Shown here piece after piece: positions 56,381 through 64,000 of a stretch of 64,000 nt of DNA. The first letter of the stretch is position 1, and the number at the start of each line of letters is the position of its first letter. The notes under the pieces were generated by a model. That model made no database searches, was not told the DNA's origin, and was given only the letters and a program-made list of their open reading frames with translations. The DNA comes from Curtobacterium sp. VKM Ac-1376 (GTDB taxonomy: Bacteria > Actinomycetota > Actinomycetes > Actinomycetales > Microbacteriaceae), in the NCBI RefSeq assembly GCF_015351025.1, contig NZ_JADKRV010000008.1, positions 1-64,000 on the forward strand, given 5' to 3'. The translations under genes were made by a program, and so were the position numbers.

Positions 56381-56414
56381 TGTGTGTGCGTCGGTCGGCA
56401 TTCCGCCCGCTCGC

Positions 56415-56808
56415 GGGGAGGAGGGACGCGCCGCTCGCCTCCGCCGAGTGGTCGCGAACTGTCGTCCGGCGGGTGTCGAAACGACGGTTCGTGCGCCCTC
56501 GGCGCCCGTGGACGGTGTGTCGTGACCGCTCGCGGGGGCGGGGCACTGGACGCGACGGTCTGGAGGCCCGGTGCCGGTCTCGTGGGCACCGGGCCTCCCG
56601 TGCGTGCGTCGTCCGGCACGGGGAGGCGGGACGCGCCGCTCACCTCCGCCGAGTGGTTGTGAGCTGTCGTCCGGCGGGTGTCGAACCGACGGTTCGTGCG
56701 CCCTCGGCGCCCGTGGACGGTGTGTCGTGACCGCTGGCGGGGCGGGGCACTGGACGCGACGGTCTGGAGGCCCGGTACCGGTCTCGTGGACCGGCACCGG
56801 GCCTCCAG
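56415..56808. repeat. Tandem duplication of a 205-bp intergenic element
   Basis: Copy 1 spans 56415-56599 and copy 2 56620-56808 (period 205). By my alignment they differ at about eight bases plus one single-base and one 4-base indel. Each holds a GTGG-T-C-G/T-G arm with TGTCGTGACCGC later and ends in a hairpin GGAGGCCCGGT...ACCGGGCCTCC (56562-56598; 56764-56808). No gene is supported in 56381-56816; the last hairpin may terminate the minus-strand 58-residue gene. Confidence 0.85.
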
Positions 56809-56816
56809 GCGCCGTT

Positions 56817-56993
56817 TCAGGGCCGCTTCCGGTGATGCCGGATCGCGGTCCCGGTGATCAGGATCGCGGCGAAGAGCGCCACCGTCCCCAGAGCATTGCT
56901 CGTCCACAGTCCTGCCGTCGCCGGTGAGGTCGTGATGACGACGCCGAACGCCACCAGGCAGATGCTGATGACGGTCGCGACGAGTACCTGCAT
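56817..56993 (-). CDS. 58-residue two-helix membrane protein
   Basis: M-Q-V-L-V-A-T-V-I-S-I-C-L-V-A-F-G-V-V-I-T then a short loop and L-G-T-V-A-L-F-A-A-I-L-I-T-G-T-A, ending in a basic tail R-H-H-R-K-R-P. ATG 56993 has GGAG 8 nt upstream; a GTG 11 codons earlier overlaps the previous gene's stop. Twenty-five nt after the secreted protein gene, so probably cotranscribed. Size, two helices and basic tail resemble small immunity proteins; function unproven. Confidence 0.65.
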   Translation of the reverse strand: MQVLVATVISICLVAFGVVITTSPATAGLWTSNALGTVALFAAILITGTAIRHHRKRP

Positions 56994-57018
56994 CAGCTGA
57001 CTCCGATCGGCCGGGGCG

Positions 57019-57573
57019 TCACACACATCGAGGGTTCCGTGCGCCGTTGAAGGGGTAGACGCGGAGCGACTTCGATCCGCATCGGATCCCGTTGGTGGTC
57101 ACCGCCCAGGTTGCGGCGGCGATGATCGCGCCGGCCACCACGCAGAACGTTCCGGCACTGATGGCGCAGACACCCGCGCCCAGAGCCCAGCCAGCACCGC
57201 TGATGATCGCGGACTGATCAGTCGCGTTGAAGGAGACGTAGGTTCCGTACTTGTCGCTGCCCGCCCCGAGACGAGCTCGAGGATCGCCCTGCGCGATGTC
57301 CAACGAGAAGCCGTCTCCGAGCTCGATGGTGGTCGTGCGCGCGCCGTCACGCCCGATCCGCTCGTCGATGACGTACCCGCCGGCGCGGGCTTCAGCAACA
57401 GCGACGTCGAGTTGCTCTGGTGTGACGTCCGTCAGCGGTTGCGCCGTCGATGGACCGGCCGTGCTGCTGGGCGCGGAGCGGTCGACTGCGTGCGCGGACG
57501 GTGCGACGAGCACGCTCGACACGATGATCGCGACGGTTGCCCCGAGCGTGACGCCGGTGGTGCGAAGTGGCAT
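57019..57573 (-). CDS. Secreted Gly/Ala-rich protein with four cysteines (candidate bacteriocin)
   Basis: 184 residues. Sec signal peptide with A-H-A cleavage site near residue 29; a propeptide-like region (Asp/Glu, about 30-105); then a C-terminal region with Y-G-T-Y-V-S-F-N-A-T, a strongly hydrophobic Gly/Ala core (G-A-G-W-A-L-G-A-G-V-C-A-I-S-A-G-T-F-C) and a basic tail N-G-I-R-C-G-S-K-S-L-R-V-Y-P. Cysteines at G-V-C, T-F-C, I-R-C and P-R-C could form two disulfides. No family recognised. The layout (signal, pro-segment, amphipathic or hydrophobic core, paired small membrane protein) resembles secreted class II-like bacteriocins, but this is inference. GGGGAG precedes ATG 57573. Confidence 0.7.
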   Translation of the reverse strand: MPLRTTGVTLGATVAIIVSSVLVAPSAHAVDRSAPSSTAGPSTAQPLTDVTPEQLDVAVAEARAGGYVIDERIGRDGARTTTIELGDGFSLDIAQGDPRARLGAGSDKYGTYVSFNATDQSAIISGAGWALGAGVCAISAGTFCVVAGAIIAAATWAVTTNGIRCGSKSLRVYPFNGARNPRCV

Positions 57574-57681
57574 GTACTCCCCTTGGCTCGTTGCGCCGCG
57601 GCGGTGCGGCAATGGCCACACCGTACCGAGGCGAAACGTGATGTGCAAGAGAAGAAATATCAGCGGGGGCGCTGTGCGGCG

Positions 57682-58647
57682 CTACGCGTGCAGCGCGGTG
57701 TTCAGCTGGATGCCCTCGCCCTTGCGCTGCAGTGCCTCGACGGCGCCGCTGACGCTGTTGCGGCGGAACAGGATGTTCGGGGTGCCGGAGAGCTCGGCGG
57801 CCTTGACGGTCTTCGGGGTGCCGTCGGGGTTCGGTGCCGCGCCGACCAGCACCACCTTCGTGCCGGCCGTGACGTAGAGGCCGGCCTCGATGACGGAGTC
57901 GTCGCCGAGCGAGATGCCGAGGCCCGCGTTCGCACCGAGGAGCGCCCGCTCACCGAGGGAGACACGGTGCGTGCCGCCGCCGGACAGCGTGCCCATGATC
58001 GAGGCGCCGCCGCCGATGTCGGTGCCGTGGCCGACGATCACACCCTGCGAGACGCGGCCCTCGATCATCGCGTCGCCGAGGGTGCCGGCGTTGAAGTTCA
58101 CGAAGCCCTCGTGCATGACGGTCGTGCCGGGGGCCAGGTGCGCGCCGAGGCGGACCCGGTTCGCGTCACCGATCCGGACGCGGTCCGGCACGACGTAGTC
58201 GACCAGACGGGGGAACTTGTCGATCGCGTGCACGGCGATGCCGGCGCGCTGCAGTGCGGGGCGCAGGCGCGTGAGCGACTCCGGGTGGACCGGGCCGGCG
58301 TTCGTCCAGGCGACGATCGGCAGGTGGCCGAAGACGCCGTCGAGGGAGATCTCGTTCGGTCGGACGTGCAGGTGGCTCAGCAGGTGCAGGCGGAGGTACG
58401 CGTCCGGGGTGCTCGTCGGGCTCGCGTCGATCGCGATCTCGGTGGTGACGGCCTCGATCCGGACCTCGCGGCGGGGGTCGTCACCGACGTGCGCCCGCAG
58501 CTCGGCGGGGAACACGGCGTCGGAGGGCAGCGCGCCGAGGTGCGTCTCGGGGTACCAGGTGTCGAGCGTCGTGCCGTCGGCGGAGATCGTCGCGAGGCCG
58601 TGGCCCCAGGCGTGGGTCGGGCGGTCGGTGGCAGTCGTGTCGGTCAC
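57682..58647 (-). CDS. dapD: 2,3,4,5-tetrahydropyridine-2,6-dicarboxylate N-succinyltransferase
   Basis: 321 residues from GTG 58647. Actinobacterial DapD, a left-handed beta-helix enzyme: hexapeptide-repeat rungs [18 protein letters not shown] and [14 protein letters not shown], catalytic Glu in [10 protein letters not shown]. Uses succinyl-CoA. TACCCT (58654-58659, minus strand) 6 nt before the GTG: leaderless. Divergent from dapE with 127 bp between starts, so both may share regulation. Confidence 0.92.
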   Translation of the reverse strand: MTDTTATDRPTHAWGHGLATISADGTTLDTWYPETHLGALPSDAVFPAELRAHVGDDPRREVRIEAVTTEIAIDASPTSTPDAYLRLHLLSHLHVRPNEISLDGVFGHLPIVAWTNAGPVHPESLTRLRPALQRAGIAVHAIDKFPRLVDYVVPDRVRIGDANRVRLGAHLAPGTTVMHEGFVNFNAGTLGDAMIEGRVSQGVIVGHGTDIGGGASIMGTLSGGGTHRVSLGERALLGANAGLGISLGDDSVIEAGLYVTAGTKVVLVGAAPNPDGTPKTVKAAELSGTPNILFRRNSVSGAVEALQRKGEGIQLNTALHA

Positions 58648-58774
58648 GGCACCAGGGTACCGAGCGCGCGTCGACGGGCACCGTCCGTCCGGACTGCCGG
58701 ACTGCCGGGGTGGTCGGGTTGCCGACCGTCCGGACTGCCCGAGTGGTGCGAGGGGCGGCCGGTAGGCTGCCCGC

Positions 58775-59857
58775 ATGCCGGAGCCCCTCGACCTCACCGC
58801 CTCGTCCATCGACATCACCCGTGCCATCTGCGACATCGAGTCGGTGTCCGGCAACGAGCAGGCCCTGGCCGACGCGATCGAGGCCGTGCTCGCACCGCTG
58901 CCGCACCTCGAGGTGATCCGCGACGGTGACGCCGTCGTCGCGCGCACGAACCTCGGCCGTGACCGCCGGGTCGTCATCGCCGGGCACATCGACACCGTCC
59001 CGCTCAACGACAACCTGCCGACCGAGTTCCGCACCACGGAGGACGGCACCGAGATCCTCTGGGGGCGTGGCACCGTCGACATGAAGGCCGGCTGCGCGGT
59101 GCAGCTGAAGCTCGCGTACGACCTGGTCGACCCCTCGGTCGACGTCACGTGGGTCTGGTACGACCACGAGGAGGTCAGCGACGCGCTGAACGGCCTCGGT
59201 CGTCTGGCCCGCACCCGTCCGGAGCTGCTGGCAGCGGACTTCGCGATCCTGGGCGAGCCGTCCGGTGCGCAGATCGAAGGCGGCTGCAACGGCAACCTCC
59301 GCGCCGAGATCCGCACCTTCGGCAAGCGCTCGCACAGTGCACGCAGCTGGATCGGCGACAACGCGATCCACAAGACCGCACCGATCCTGGCGACCCTGGC
59401 CGCGTACGAGCCGCGCACCGTCACGGTGGACGGGCTCGAGTACCGCGAGGGCCTGAACGCCGTCGGCATCAGCGGGGGCATCGCGGGCAACATCATCCCG
59501 GACGAGGCGATGGTGCACGTGAACTACCGCTTCGCTCCGTCGCGCTCCGCCGACGAGGCCGTCGCCCACATCCGCGAACTCTTCGACGGCTACGACGTGA
59601 CCATCGTCGACCTGGCAGCCGGTGCCCGACCGGGCCTCGACGCCCCGCTCGCGCAGGACTTCGTGGCGGCGGTCGGTGGCCCGGAGCCGCGTCCGAAGTA
59701 CGGCTGGACCGACGTGGCCCGTTTCTCGGCACTCGGGGTGCCCGCGGTCAACTACGGGCCGGGTGAACCCGTCTACGCGCACCACGACGACGAGCAGGTC
59801 CCGGTCGCGCAGATCACCGCGGTCGAGGCCGGCCTCCGTCGGTGGCTGACGGCCTGA
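58775..59857 (+). CDS. dapE: Succinyl-diaminopimelate desuccinylase
   Basis: 360 residues. Zinc M20A peptidase: [10 protein letters not shown] (metal His and Asp), [15 protein letters not shown] (catalytic and metal Glu), and a final H-H-D-D-E-Q-V. Releases succinate to give LL-diaminopimelate. TAGGCT (58763-58768) 6 nt before ATG 58775: leaderless. The next gene's start overlaps by 16 bp. Confidence 0.93.
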   Translation: MPEPLDLTASSIDITRAICDIESVSGNEQALADAIEAVLAPLPHLEVIRDGDAVVARTNLGRDRRVVIAGHIDTVPLNDNLPTEFRTTEDGTEILWGRGTVDMKAGCAVQLKLAYDLVDPSVDVTWVWYDHEEVSDALNGLGRLARTRPELLAADFAILGEPSGAQIEGGCNGNLRAEIRTFGKRSHSARSWIGDNAIHKTAPILATLAAYEPRTVTVDGLEYREGLNAVGISGGIAGNIIPDEAMVHVNYRFAPSRSADEAVAHIRELFDGYDVTIVDLAAGARPGLDAPLAQDFVAAVGGPEPRPKYGWTDVARFSALGVPAVNYGPGEPVYAHHDDEQVPVAQITAVEAGLRRWLTA

Positions 59858-61086
59858 CGACGGCGGGGGCCACGCGGAGGACCCCTGCTCGGAACCGCTG
59901 GCGCGCCCGCTACCGGGTCGTGCCGTGGTGGGTGCGCATCACGGTCGTCTACGTGCTGGCCCGGCTCGTCACCGGGACCATGATGCTCACGTTCGCCGGC
60001 GTGCAGGCGGCGAACTCGTTCACCGCCCAGAGCCCGGGCTACCTGTCGTTCGCGTCGATCTGGGACGGCGCCTGGTACCGGGTGATCGCCACCGGCGGGT
60101 ACCCGTCAACGCTGCCGGTCGACGACGCCGGGCACGTGACCGAGAACGCGTGGGCGTTCATGCCCGCGTACCCGTCCCTGGTGCGCGGGCTCATGCTGCT
60201 CACCGGGGCGTCGTTCGAGTTCGTCGCGGTGTCCGTGTCGCTGCTCGCGGGTCTCGGCGCCGCGCTCGTGTTCCGGCGCTTGGTGGGCCGGTTCCTCGAC
60301 CCGGCGCGTGCGACCTTCGCGACCGTGCTGTTCTGCGTCGCACCGGTGTCGGCGATGTTCCAGGTGGCGTACGCCGAGTCGATGGGGCTGTTCCTGCTGC
60401 TCGTGGCGCTGCTGCTCATGGTCGACCGTCGGTGGTGGGCGATGCTGCCGGTCGTGCTCCTGCTCGGCATGACCCGGCCGACGGGACTCGCCTTCGCACT
60501 GCTGGTGGTGCTGTTCGTCGGTGCCTGGGCGATCCGGCCCGCATGGGTGCGCTCGTCCGAACCCCTGACCCTCCGTCGGCTCGTGCCGCCCGGTGTGGTG
60601 GCCGTCGTGTCAGGACTCGTCGGCCTGGCCTGGCCGGCGATCGCATGGGCGGTCACCGGCGTGCCGAAGGCGTACACCGACACCGAGCTGGCTTGGCGCT
60701 CGTCGTACATCGGCTGGAACGACCTCGTGCCCTTCGCGCCGTGGATGCAGGGGTTCGGATGGTGGTTCGGGCAGCCGGCCGGTGCGGTGCTCCTCGCCGT
60801 GGTCCTCATCGGCTTCGCCGCGTTCGTGTGCATGCCCGCCGCACGCCGGATCGGGATCGAGCTGCGGCTCTGGGGTGTGGCGTACCTGGTGTACCTGCTC
60901 GCGGTGTTCTTCCCACAGTCGAGCACCTGGCGCATCCTCGTGCCGATCGCACCGCTGCTCGGCATCGTCGCCCTCCCGCGGTCGCGGGTGTACCGGGTCG
61001 CGGTGGTGGTCGTGTTCGTCGGGCTGCAGTGGGTCTGGCTCTACTTCACGTGGTGGATCGACGGCTACGACTGGACCCCGCCGTGA
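59842..61086 (+). CDS. GT-C mannosyltransferase-like membrane protein (PIG-V type)
   Basis: 414 residues, about nine or ten membrane helices. The first loop reads [18 protein letters not shown], matching the catalytic Asp motif of PIG-V/GPI mannosyltransferase-2-like GT-C enzymes, which use polyprenyl-phosphate sugars. T-R-P-T-G-L-A and [10 protein letters not shown] are further conserved positions. Probably builds a cell-envelope glycan; substrate unknown. GTG 59842 overlaps dapE, so it is likely cotranscribed. Confidence 0.8.
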   Translation: MADGLTTAGATRRTPARNRWRARYRVVPWWVRITVVYVLARLVTGTMMLTFAGVQAANSFTAQSPGYLSFASIWDGAWYRVIATGGYPSTLPVDDAGHVTENAWAFMPAYPSLVRGLMLLTGASFEFVAVSVSLLAGLGAALVFRRLVGRFLDPARATFATVLFCVAPVSAMFQVAYAESMGLFLLLVALLLMVDRRWWAMLPVVLLLGMTRPTGLAFALLVVLFVGAWAIRPAWVRSSEPLTLRRLVPPGVVAVVSGLVGLAWPAIAWAVTGVPKAYTDTELAWRSSYIGWNDLVPFAPWMQGFGWWFGQPAGAVLLAVVLIGFAAFVCMPAARRIGIELRLWGVAYLVYLLAVFFPQSSTWRILVPIAPLLGIVALPRSRVYRVAVVVVFVGLQWVWLYFTWWIDGYDWTPP

Positions 61087-61193
61087 CCGCCCCAGGGCGT
61101 CCGCGGTCGGCAACGCCGCGTTCTGCGGAGCAACAGGACGGCACATCCGACACCCCCAACCTGGGCGGTTTCGCAGTTGCCCCCTCGATACGG

Positions 61194-61199
61194 GATAAT
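61194..61199 (+). promoter_or_regulatory. -10 box before the DUF3117 gene
   Basis: GATAAT in an AT-richer patch; ribosome site AAAGGGG before ATG 61234. Confidence 0.45.
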
Positions 61200-61233
61200 G
61201 GGACAGCATTTACTGCACGAAAGGGGACATCTG

Positions 61234-61404
61234 ATGGCAGCCATGAAGCCGAGGACCGGTGACGGGCCGATGGAGGCTGTTAAGGAGGGTCGACTCATCA
61301 TCGTGCGGGTTCCGCTCGAAGGTGGAGGCCGCCTGGTCGTCTCGGTCAACGACGCCGAGGCCAAGGAACTCCACGACGCACTCGCTGAGGTCGTCTCGGC
61401 CTAG
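61234..61404 (+). CDS. DUF3117 domain-containing protein
   Basis: 56 residues: M-A-A-M-K-P-R-T-G-D-G-P-M-E-A-V-K-E-G-R then V-P-L-E-G-G-G-R-L-V-V-S-V. Highly conserved actinobacterial protein of unknown function (M-K-P-R-T-G-D-G-P is the family start). Here the later residues S-V-N-D-A-E-A-K-E-L vary from the commoner E-L-T-P-E-E. Stand-alone gene, own promoter and terminator. Confidence 0.92.
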   Translation: MAAMKPRTGDGPMEAVKEGRLIIVRVPLEGGGRLVVSVNDAEAKELHDALAEVVSA

Positions 61405-61420
61405 TACGTCGAAGCACCGA

Positions 61421-61458
61421 ACGGAAGGCCCGGAGCGTGTACGCTCCGGGCCTTCCGT
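61421..61458 (+). terminator. Terminator of the DUF3117 gene
   Basis: Perfect 18-bp stem (61421-61438 and 61441-61458, starting ACGGAAGGCCCGG), loop GT. Confidence 0.88.
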
Positions 61459-61526
61459 CTGTCCGCCGACGATCCCGCGGCGGGAGCATCCGCGGCGCTG
61501 TCGGTCGGCTCCGGCAGGATGGGGCC

Positions 61527-62255
61527 GTGCCGAGGACCCACCTGCCCATCCGACGCGTCGAGGAGTACCGCGACCCGGACCCGATGCCGCGCGACGAGTG
61601 GCCGGCTACGCTCCCGCCGATCCGGCAGCTGCTCGACGACGGCCTCGAGCTGGACCCGGTGACGGTGTTCGTCGGGGACAACGGTGTCGGCAAGTCGACT
61701 CTGGTCGAGGCCATCGCGCTCGCGTTCGGGATGTCCCCGGAAGGCGGCTCGACCGGGGCGAACCACTCGACCCGCCCGTCCGAATCGGACCTGTGGCAGC
61801 ACATCGTCCTGCGACGTGACTTCGGTGCACCTCGCGGTGGCTTCTTCCTGCGTGCTGAGACCATGCACGGCTTCTTCACCTACCTCGAGGAGCACCCGAA
61901 CCGCAGCCGGCCCGAGCCGGTGTTCCACGAGCGCAGCCACGGCGAGGCGTTCCTGGACTTCGTCATCGACCGGGCGCGCTGGCCCGGGCTCTGGATCCTC
62001 GACGAGCCGGAGTCCGCCCTGTCGTTCTCGGGCTGTCTCACCCTGATCGCACTGTTGCGCTCGATCGTCGAGAGCGGCGTCGGCCAGGTCGTGCTCTCGA
62101 CCCACTCACCCGTGCTCGCCGCGTTCCCGGGCGCGACGATCCACGAGGTCGGCGAGTGGGGCCTGCGGCGCACCGAGTGGCGCGACCTCGACCTGGTGCG
62201 GAACGAGCGTGCGTTCCTCGAGTCGCCCGAGCGGTACCTGCGGCACCTGGACTGA
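61527..62255 (+). CDS. Small AAA-type ATPase
   Basis: 242 residues. ABC/SMC-like ATP-binding fold without coiled-coil insertion: Walker A V-G-D-N-G-V-G-K-S-T-L-V-E-A-I, Walker B L-W-I-L-D-E-P-E-S-A-L and D-loop/H-loop L-S-T-H-S-P-V-L. Members are predicted ATP-binding proteins of unknown role. GTG 61527 with a weak CAGGAT box 6 nt upstream; an in-frame ATG 30 codons earlier overlaps the terminator hairpin and is rejected. Confidence 0.8.
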   Translation: MPRTHLPIRRVEEYRDPDPMPRDEWPATLPPIRQLLDDGLELDPVTVFVGDNGVGKSTLVEAIALAFGMSPEGGSTGANHSTRPSESDLWQHIVLRRDFGAPRGGFFLRAETMHGFFTYLEEHPNRSRPEPVFHERSHGEAFLDFVIDRARWPGLWILDEPESALSFSGCLTLIALLRSIVESGVGQVVLSTHSPVLAAFPGATIHEVGEWGLRRTEWRDLDLVRNERAFLESPERYLRHLD

Positions 62256-62265
62256 CCCTGGCCTG

Positions 62266-62288
62266 CTTTCGATTCTTTCGAATAGAGT
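62266..62288 (+). promoter_or_regulatory. Toxin-antitoxin promoter with direct repeats
   Basis: CTTTCGA occurs twice (62266-62272, 62275-62281) immediately before the -10 box TAGAGT (62283-62288), which is 6 nt from ATG 62295. Probable operator for the antitoxin. Confidence 0.5.
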
Positions 62289-62294
62289 GCTCCC

Positions 62295-62801
62295 ATGACC
62301 ATCACCGACCCCGCTGACCGGCGCGCGTCGTCGCGCACGTACTTCCCGGGCGATGACCGGGAAGACCTCGTCGGACTCGCGCAGCTGCTCCACGAGATGG
62401 ATCGAGACACTCTGGTCGGTGGCATGGCTGAACTGCGTGCACCGGACGGTCGGGTGCGCACGATCCCGAACGAGGTGTTCGAGGTGCTCGAGCAGGTCGC
62501 CGACGCACTGGCGAGCGGCAGTGGCGTCACGGTTGCGCGGAACGACACCCAGATGACCACGCAGCAGGCTGCGGACTTCCTCGGTGTCTCGCGCCCGACG
62601 CTCGTGAAGTACCTCGAGGACGGGTCGATCTCCTTCGAGCGACGTGGGCGCCATCGACGGGTCCTGCTGCGTGACCTCGTGTCGTTCCAGGAACACTTCC
62701 GCATCCGACGTCGGGCTGCCCTGCGCGCGGCGGCACGGGACGGGCAGGCGCTCGAACGCGAGCAGCAGCGCCAGCAGCACGACGGGCGTGCGGAGACCTG
62801 A
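62295..62801 (+). CDS. HTH (excisionase-type) antitoxin
   Basis: 168 residues. A helix-turn-helix of the MerR/excisionase type at about 94-140: M-T-T-Q-Q-A-A-D-F-L-G-V-S-R-P-T-L-V-K-Y then G-R-H-R-R-V-L-L-R-D-L. The N-terminal half (E-D-L-V-G-L-A-Q-L-L, I-P-N-E-V-F-E-V-L) is helical. Proteins of this form precede PIN toxins and repress the pair. Two bases separate it from the toxin gene. Leaderless promoter as described for 62266. Confidence 0.83.
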   Translation: MTITDPADRRASSRTYFPGDDREDLVGLAQLLHEMDRDTLVGGMAELRAPDGRVRTIPNEVFEVLEQVADALASGSGVTVARNDTQMTTQQAADFLGVSRPTLVKYLEDGSISFERRGRHRRVLLRDLVSFQEHFRIRRRAALRAAARDGQALEREQQRQQHDGRAET

Positions 62802-62803
62802 CG

Positions 62804-63352
62804 GTGGCGTTCCCGGCCTTCTTCGACGCCTGCGCCATCTACGGGATCACCCTCTCCGATCTCTTCCTCCGGCTCGCCGACGAGGGCGTCTTCCGCCCCC
62901 TGTGGTCGGACAGCGTGCTCGACGAAGTCCGTCGGAACACCATCCGCGGCGGGGTCGACGCCGCGGGGATCGATCGCCGCCTGACGATGATGCGGACCTA
63001 CTTCCCGGATGCACTCGTCACCGGGCACGAGGACCTGATCGCCGGGCTCACCTGTGATCCGAAGGACCGGCACGTCCTGGCGGCGGCCGTCCGTGCGGGT
63101 GCCGACGTCCTCGTCACCTTCAACCTCCGGGACTTCCCACGCACTTCGCTCGCGGCGCTCGACATCGAGGCCGTGCATCCGGACGACTTCCTGCTCGACC
63201 AGCTCGACCTGTTCCCGGGGATCGTGACACGCGTGCTGCGGGAGATTGCCGAGGACTACGTCGACCCGCCGCAGACCGTCGCCGACGTCCTCGACACCCT
63301 CCGTCGGGCGGGTGCTCCACGATTCGCGGTGGACGTCCGACGGTACCTCTGA
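62804..63352 (+). CDS. PIN-domain toxin (ribonuclease)
   Basis: 182 residues from GTG 62804. PIN fold of the PIN_3 type: Asp8 in F-F-D-A-C-A-I-Y, Glu in L-D-E-V-R-R-N, then D-P-K-D-R-H-V-L-A-A-A with Asp ligands and L-V-T-F-N-L-R-D-F-P. Expected magnesium-dependent RNase neutralised by the HTH protein before it. Length and motif set agree with VapC-like chromosomal toxins. Confidence 0.85.
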   Translation: MAFPAFFDACAIYGITLSDLFLRLADEGVFRPLWSDSVLDEVRRNTIRGGVDAAGIDRRLTMMRTYFPDALVTGHEDLIAGLTCDPKDRHVLAAAVRAGADVLVTFNLRDFPRTSLAALDIEAVHPDDFLLDQLDLFPGIVTRVLREIAEDYVDPPQTVADVLDTLRRAGAPRFAVDVRRYL

Positions 63353-63355
63353 CGG

Positions 63356-63988
63356 CTAGTCGGTGACCTTCGTCAGCTGCAGCAGCCCGTCACCGGCCGG
63401 GGACAGCGCGCTGCGCACGGCACCCGAGGTCGACACCTCGGTCAGGAGCAGCCGGAAGTCCGTCGTCGCGCGGTCACGCTTCACCGGGTCCGCCACGCGT
63501 CCGCGCCACAGGGCGTGCGGCACCAGGACGGTGCCGCCCAGCCGGGCGAGCCGCAGCCCGTGCTCGACGTACTCGATGACGTGCTCTGGGTCGGCGTCGA
63601 CGAGCACGACGTCGTAGGACGCCTCGTTCATCCGGGGGAGCACCTGGTTCGCGCGGCCCGGGATCAGCCGGATCCGAGCGGGCGCGGTGCCGGCGCTGAT
63701 GTAGGCGTCGCGGGCGAACTGCTGGTGGTCGACCTCGACGTCGATCGTCGTCAGGGTCGCGTCGGGTGCGCCGCCGAGCAGGTACAGGCCGGAGACTCCC
63801 AGGCCGGTCCCGATCTCGATGATGCTCGAGGCCCGGGACGCCGCCGCGATGACACCGATCTGCGCACCGATCGCGGGCGAGACCGCTTCGACCCCGAGCT
63901 CCAGGGAGTGCTCACGAGCACGGGCGATCGCCTCGGTCTCCGAGACGATGTCCTCGGCGAACTTCCAGTTCGACTCTTTCTCTGACAC
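63356..63988 (-). CDS. O-methyltransferase (SAM-dependent, Rv1220c-like)
   Basis: 210 residues from GTG 63988. Class I methyltransferase of the O-methyltransferase type 3 family: I-I-E-I-G-T-G-L-G-V-S-G (motif I), T-T-I-D-V-E (Asp after strand 2) and V-V-L-V-D-A-D-P-E-H (metal-binding region). N-terminus S-E-K-E-S-N-W-K-F-A-E-D-I is typical for actinobacterial homologues, which decides against the GTG two codons upstream. Substrate unknown. Its promoter lies beyond the window end. It ends 3 nt from the PIN toxin stop (convergent). Confidence 0.85.
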   Translation of the reverse strand: MSEKESNWKFAEDIVSETEAIARAREHSLELGVEAVSPAIGAQIGVIAAASRASSIIEIGTGLGVSGLYLLGGAPDATLTTIDVEVDHQQFARDAYISAGTAPARIRLIPGRANQVLPRMNEASYDVVLVDADPEHVIEYVEHGLRLARLGGTVLVPHALWRGRVADPVKRDRATTDFRLLLTEVSTSGAVRSALSPAGDGLLQLTKVTD

Positions 63989-64000
63989 GCACACTCCGTT

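Overview
The window is high-GC, densely packed actinobacterial chromosome. Gene content and protein style (DUF3117 and DUF2510 proteins, actinobacterial DapD, FdxA-DapC pairing, GTG starts, many leaderless-looking promoters) point to Microbacteriaceae, most likely Curtobacterium; the genus is an inference. Apart from one lower-GC, decayed stretch (about 22.2-24.8 kb) it reads as ordinary chromosome. I saw no tRNA, rRNA, CRISPR array, transposase or integrase.

Layout. 1-1.7 kb: 3' end of glpX, then convergent rmuC. 1.75-15.2 kb: a myo-inositol catabolic locus (iolC, a Cgl0159-type aldolase, mmsA/iolA, iolB, iolD, iolE, iolG, iolH, a transaldolase paralogue), a separately promoted Gfo/Idh oxidoreductase, a tautomerase, and a divergent GntR regulator. 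Near-palindromes with core TGTCATGACA at the iolC and regulator promoters suggest the GntR protein is IolR. 15.2-21.6 kb: exonuclease, small hydrolase, ychF, DUF2510 protein, HD protein, PEP-mutase family enzyme and a MalY/PatB aminotransferase. 21.6-24.8 kb: a broken methyltransferase abuts a decayed YcaO (azoline-peptide cyclodehydratase) gene that has its own promoter and a preceding 27-codon ORF, followed by DUF2087 and HicB-like small genes. 25-28.5 kb: GNAT, LysR, FBP protein, and a BlaI/M56 pair.

28.6-33.3 kb: the gcvT-gcvH-gcvP glycine cleavage operon under a tandem glycine riboswitch whose first aptamer carries an enlarged arm made of three 17-nt repeats. 33.8-46 kb: two complete peptide ABC transporters, one collinear (SBP-B-C-DF) and one with the SBP gene divergent from B-C-DF. 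46-51.5 kb: PH-like protein, peroxiredoxin, CPBP protease, typA and an M20 amidohydrolase. 51.6-56.4 kb: lipoprotein, membrane-fused PIG-L deacetylase, fdxA, dapC and gltA. 56.4-57.6 kb: a tandem 205-bp repeat, then a secreted Cys/Gly-rich protein paired with a 58-residue two-helix membrane protein (candidate bacteriocin and immunity pair). 57.7-64 kb: divergent dapD and dapE (lysine/peptidoglycan precursor synthesis, with dapC nearby), a GT-C mannosyltransferase-like protein, DUF3117, AAA ATPase, a HTH/PIN toxin-antitoxin pair and an O-methyltransferase.

Two global patterns stand out: at least fifteen genes have a TANNNT box 6-9 nt before the start codon (leaderless mRNAs), and a family of hairpins with the core GGAGGCCCGG serves as terminators across the window. 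All functional calls are from reading motifs by eye; no database search was possible.
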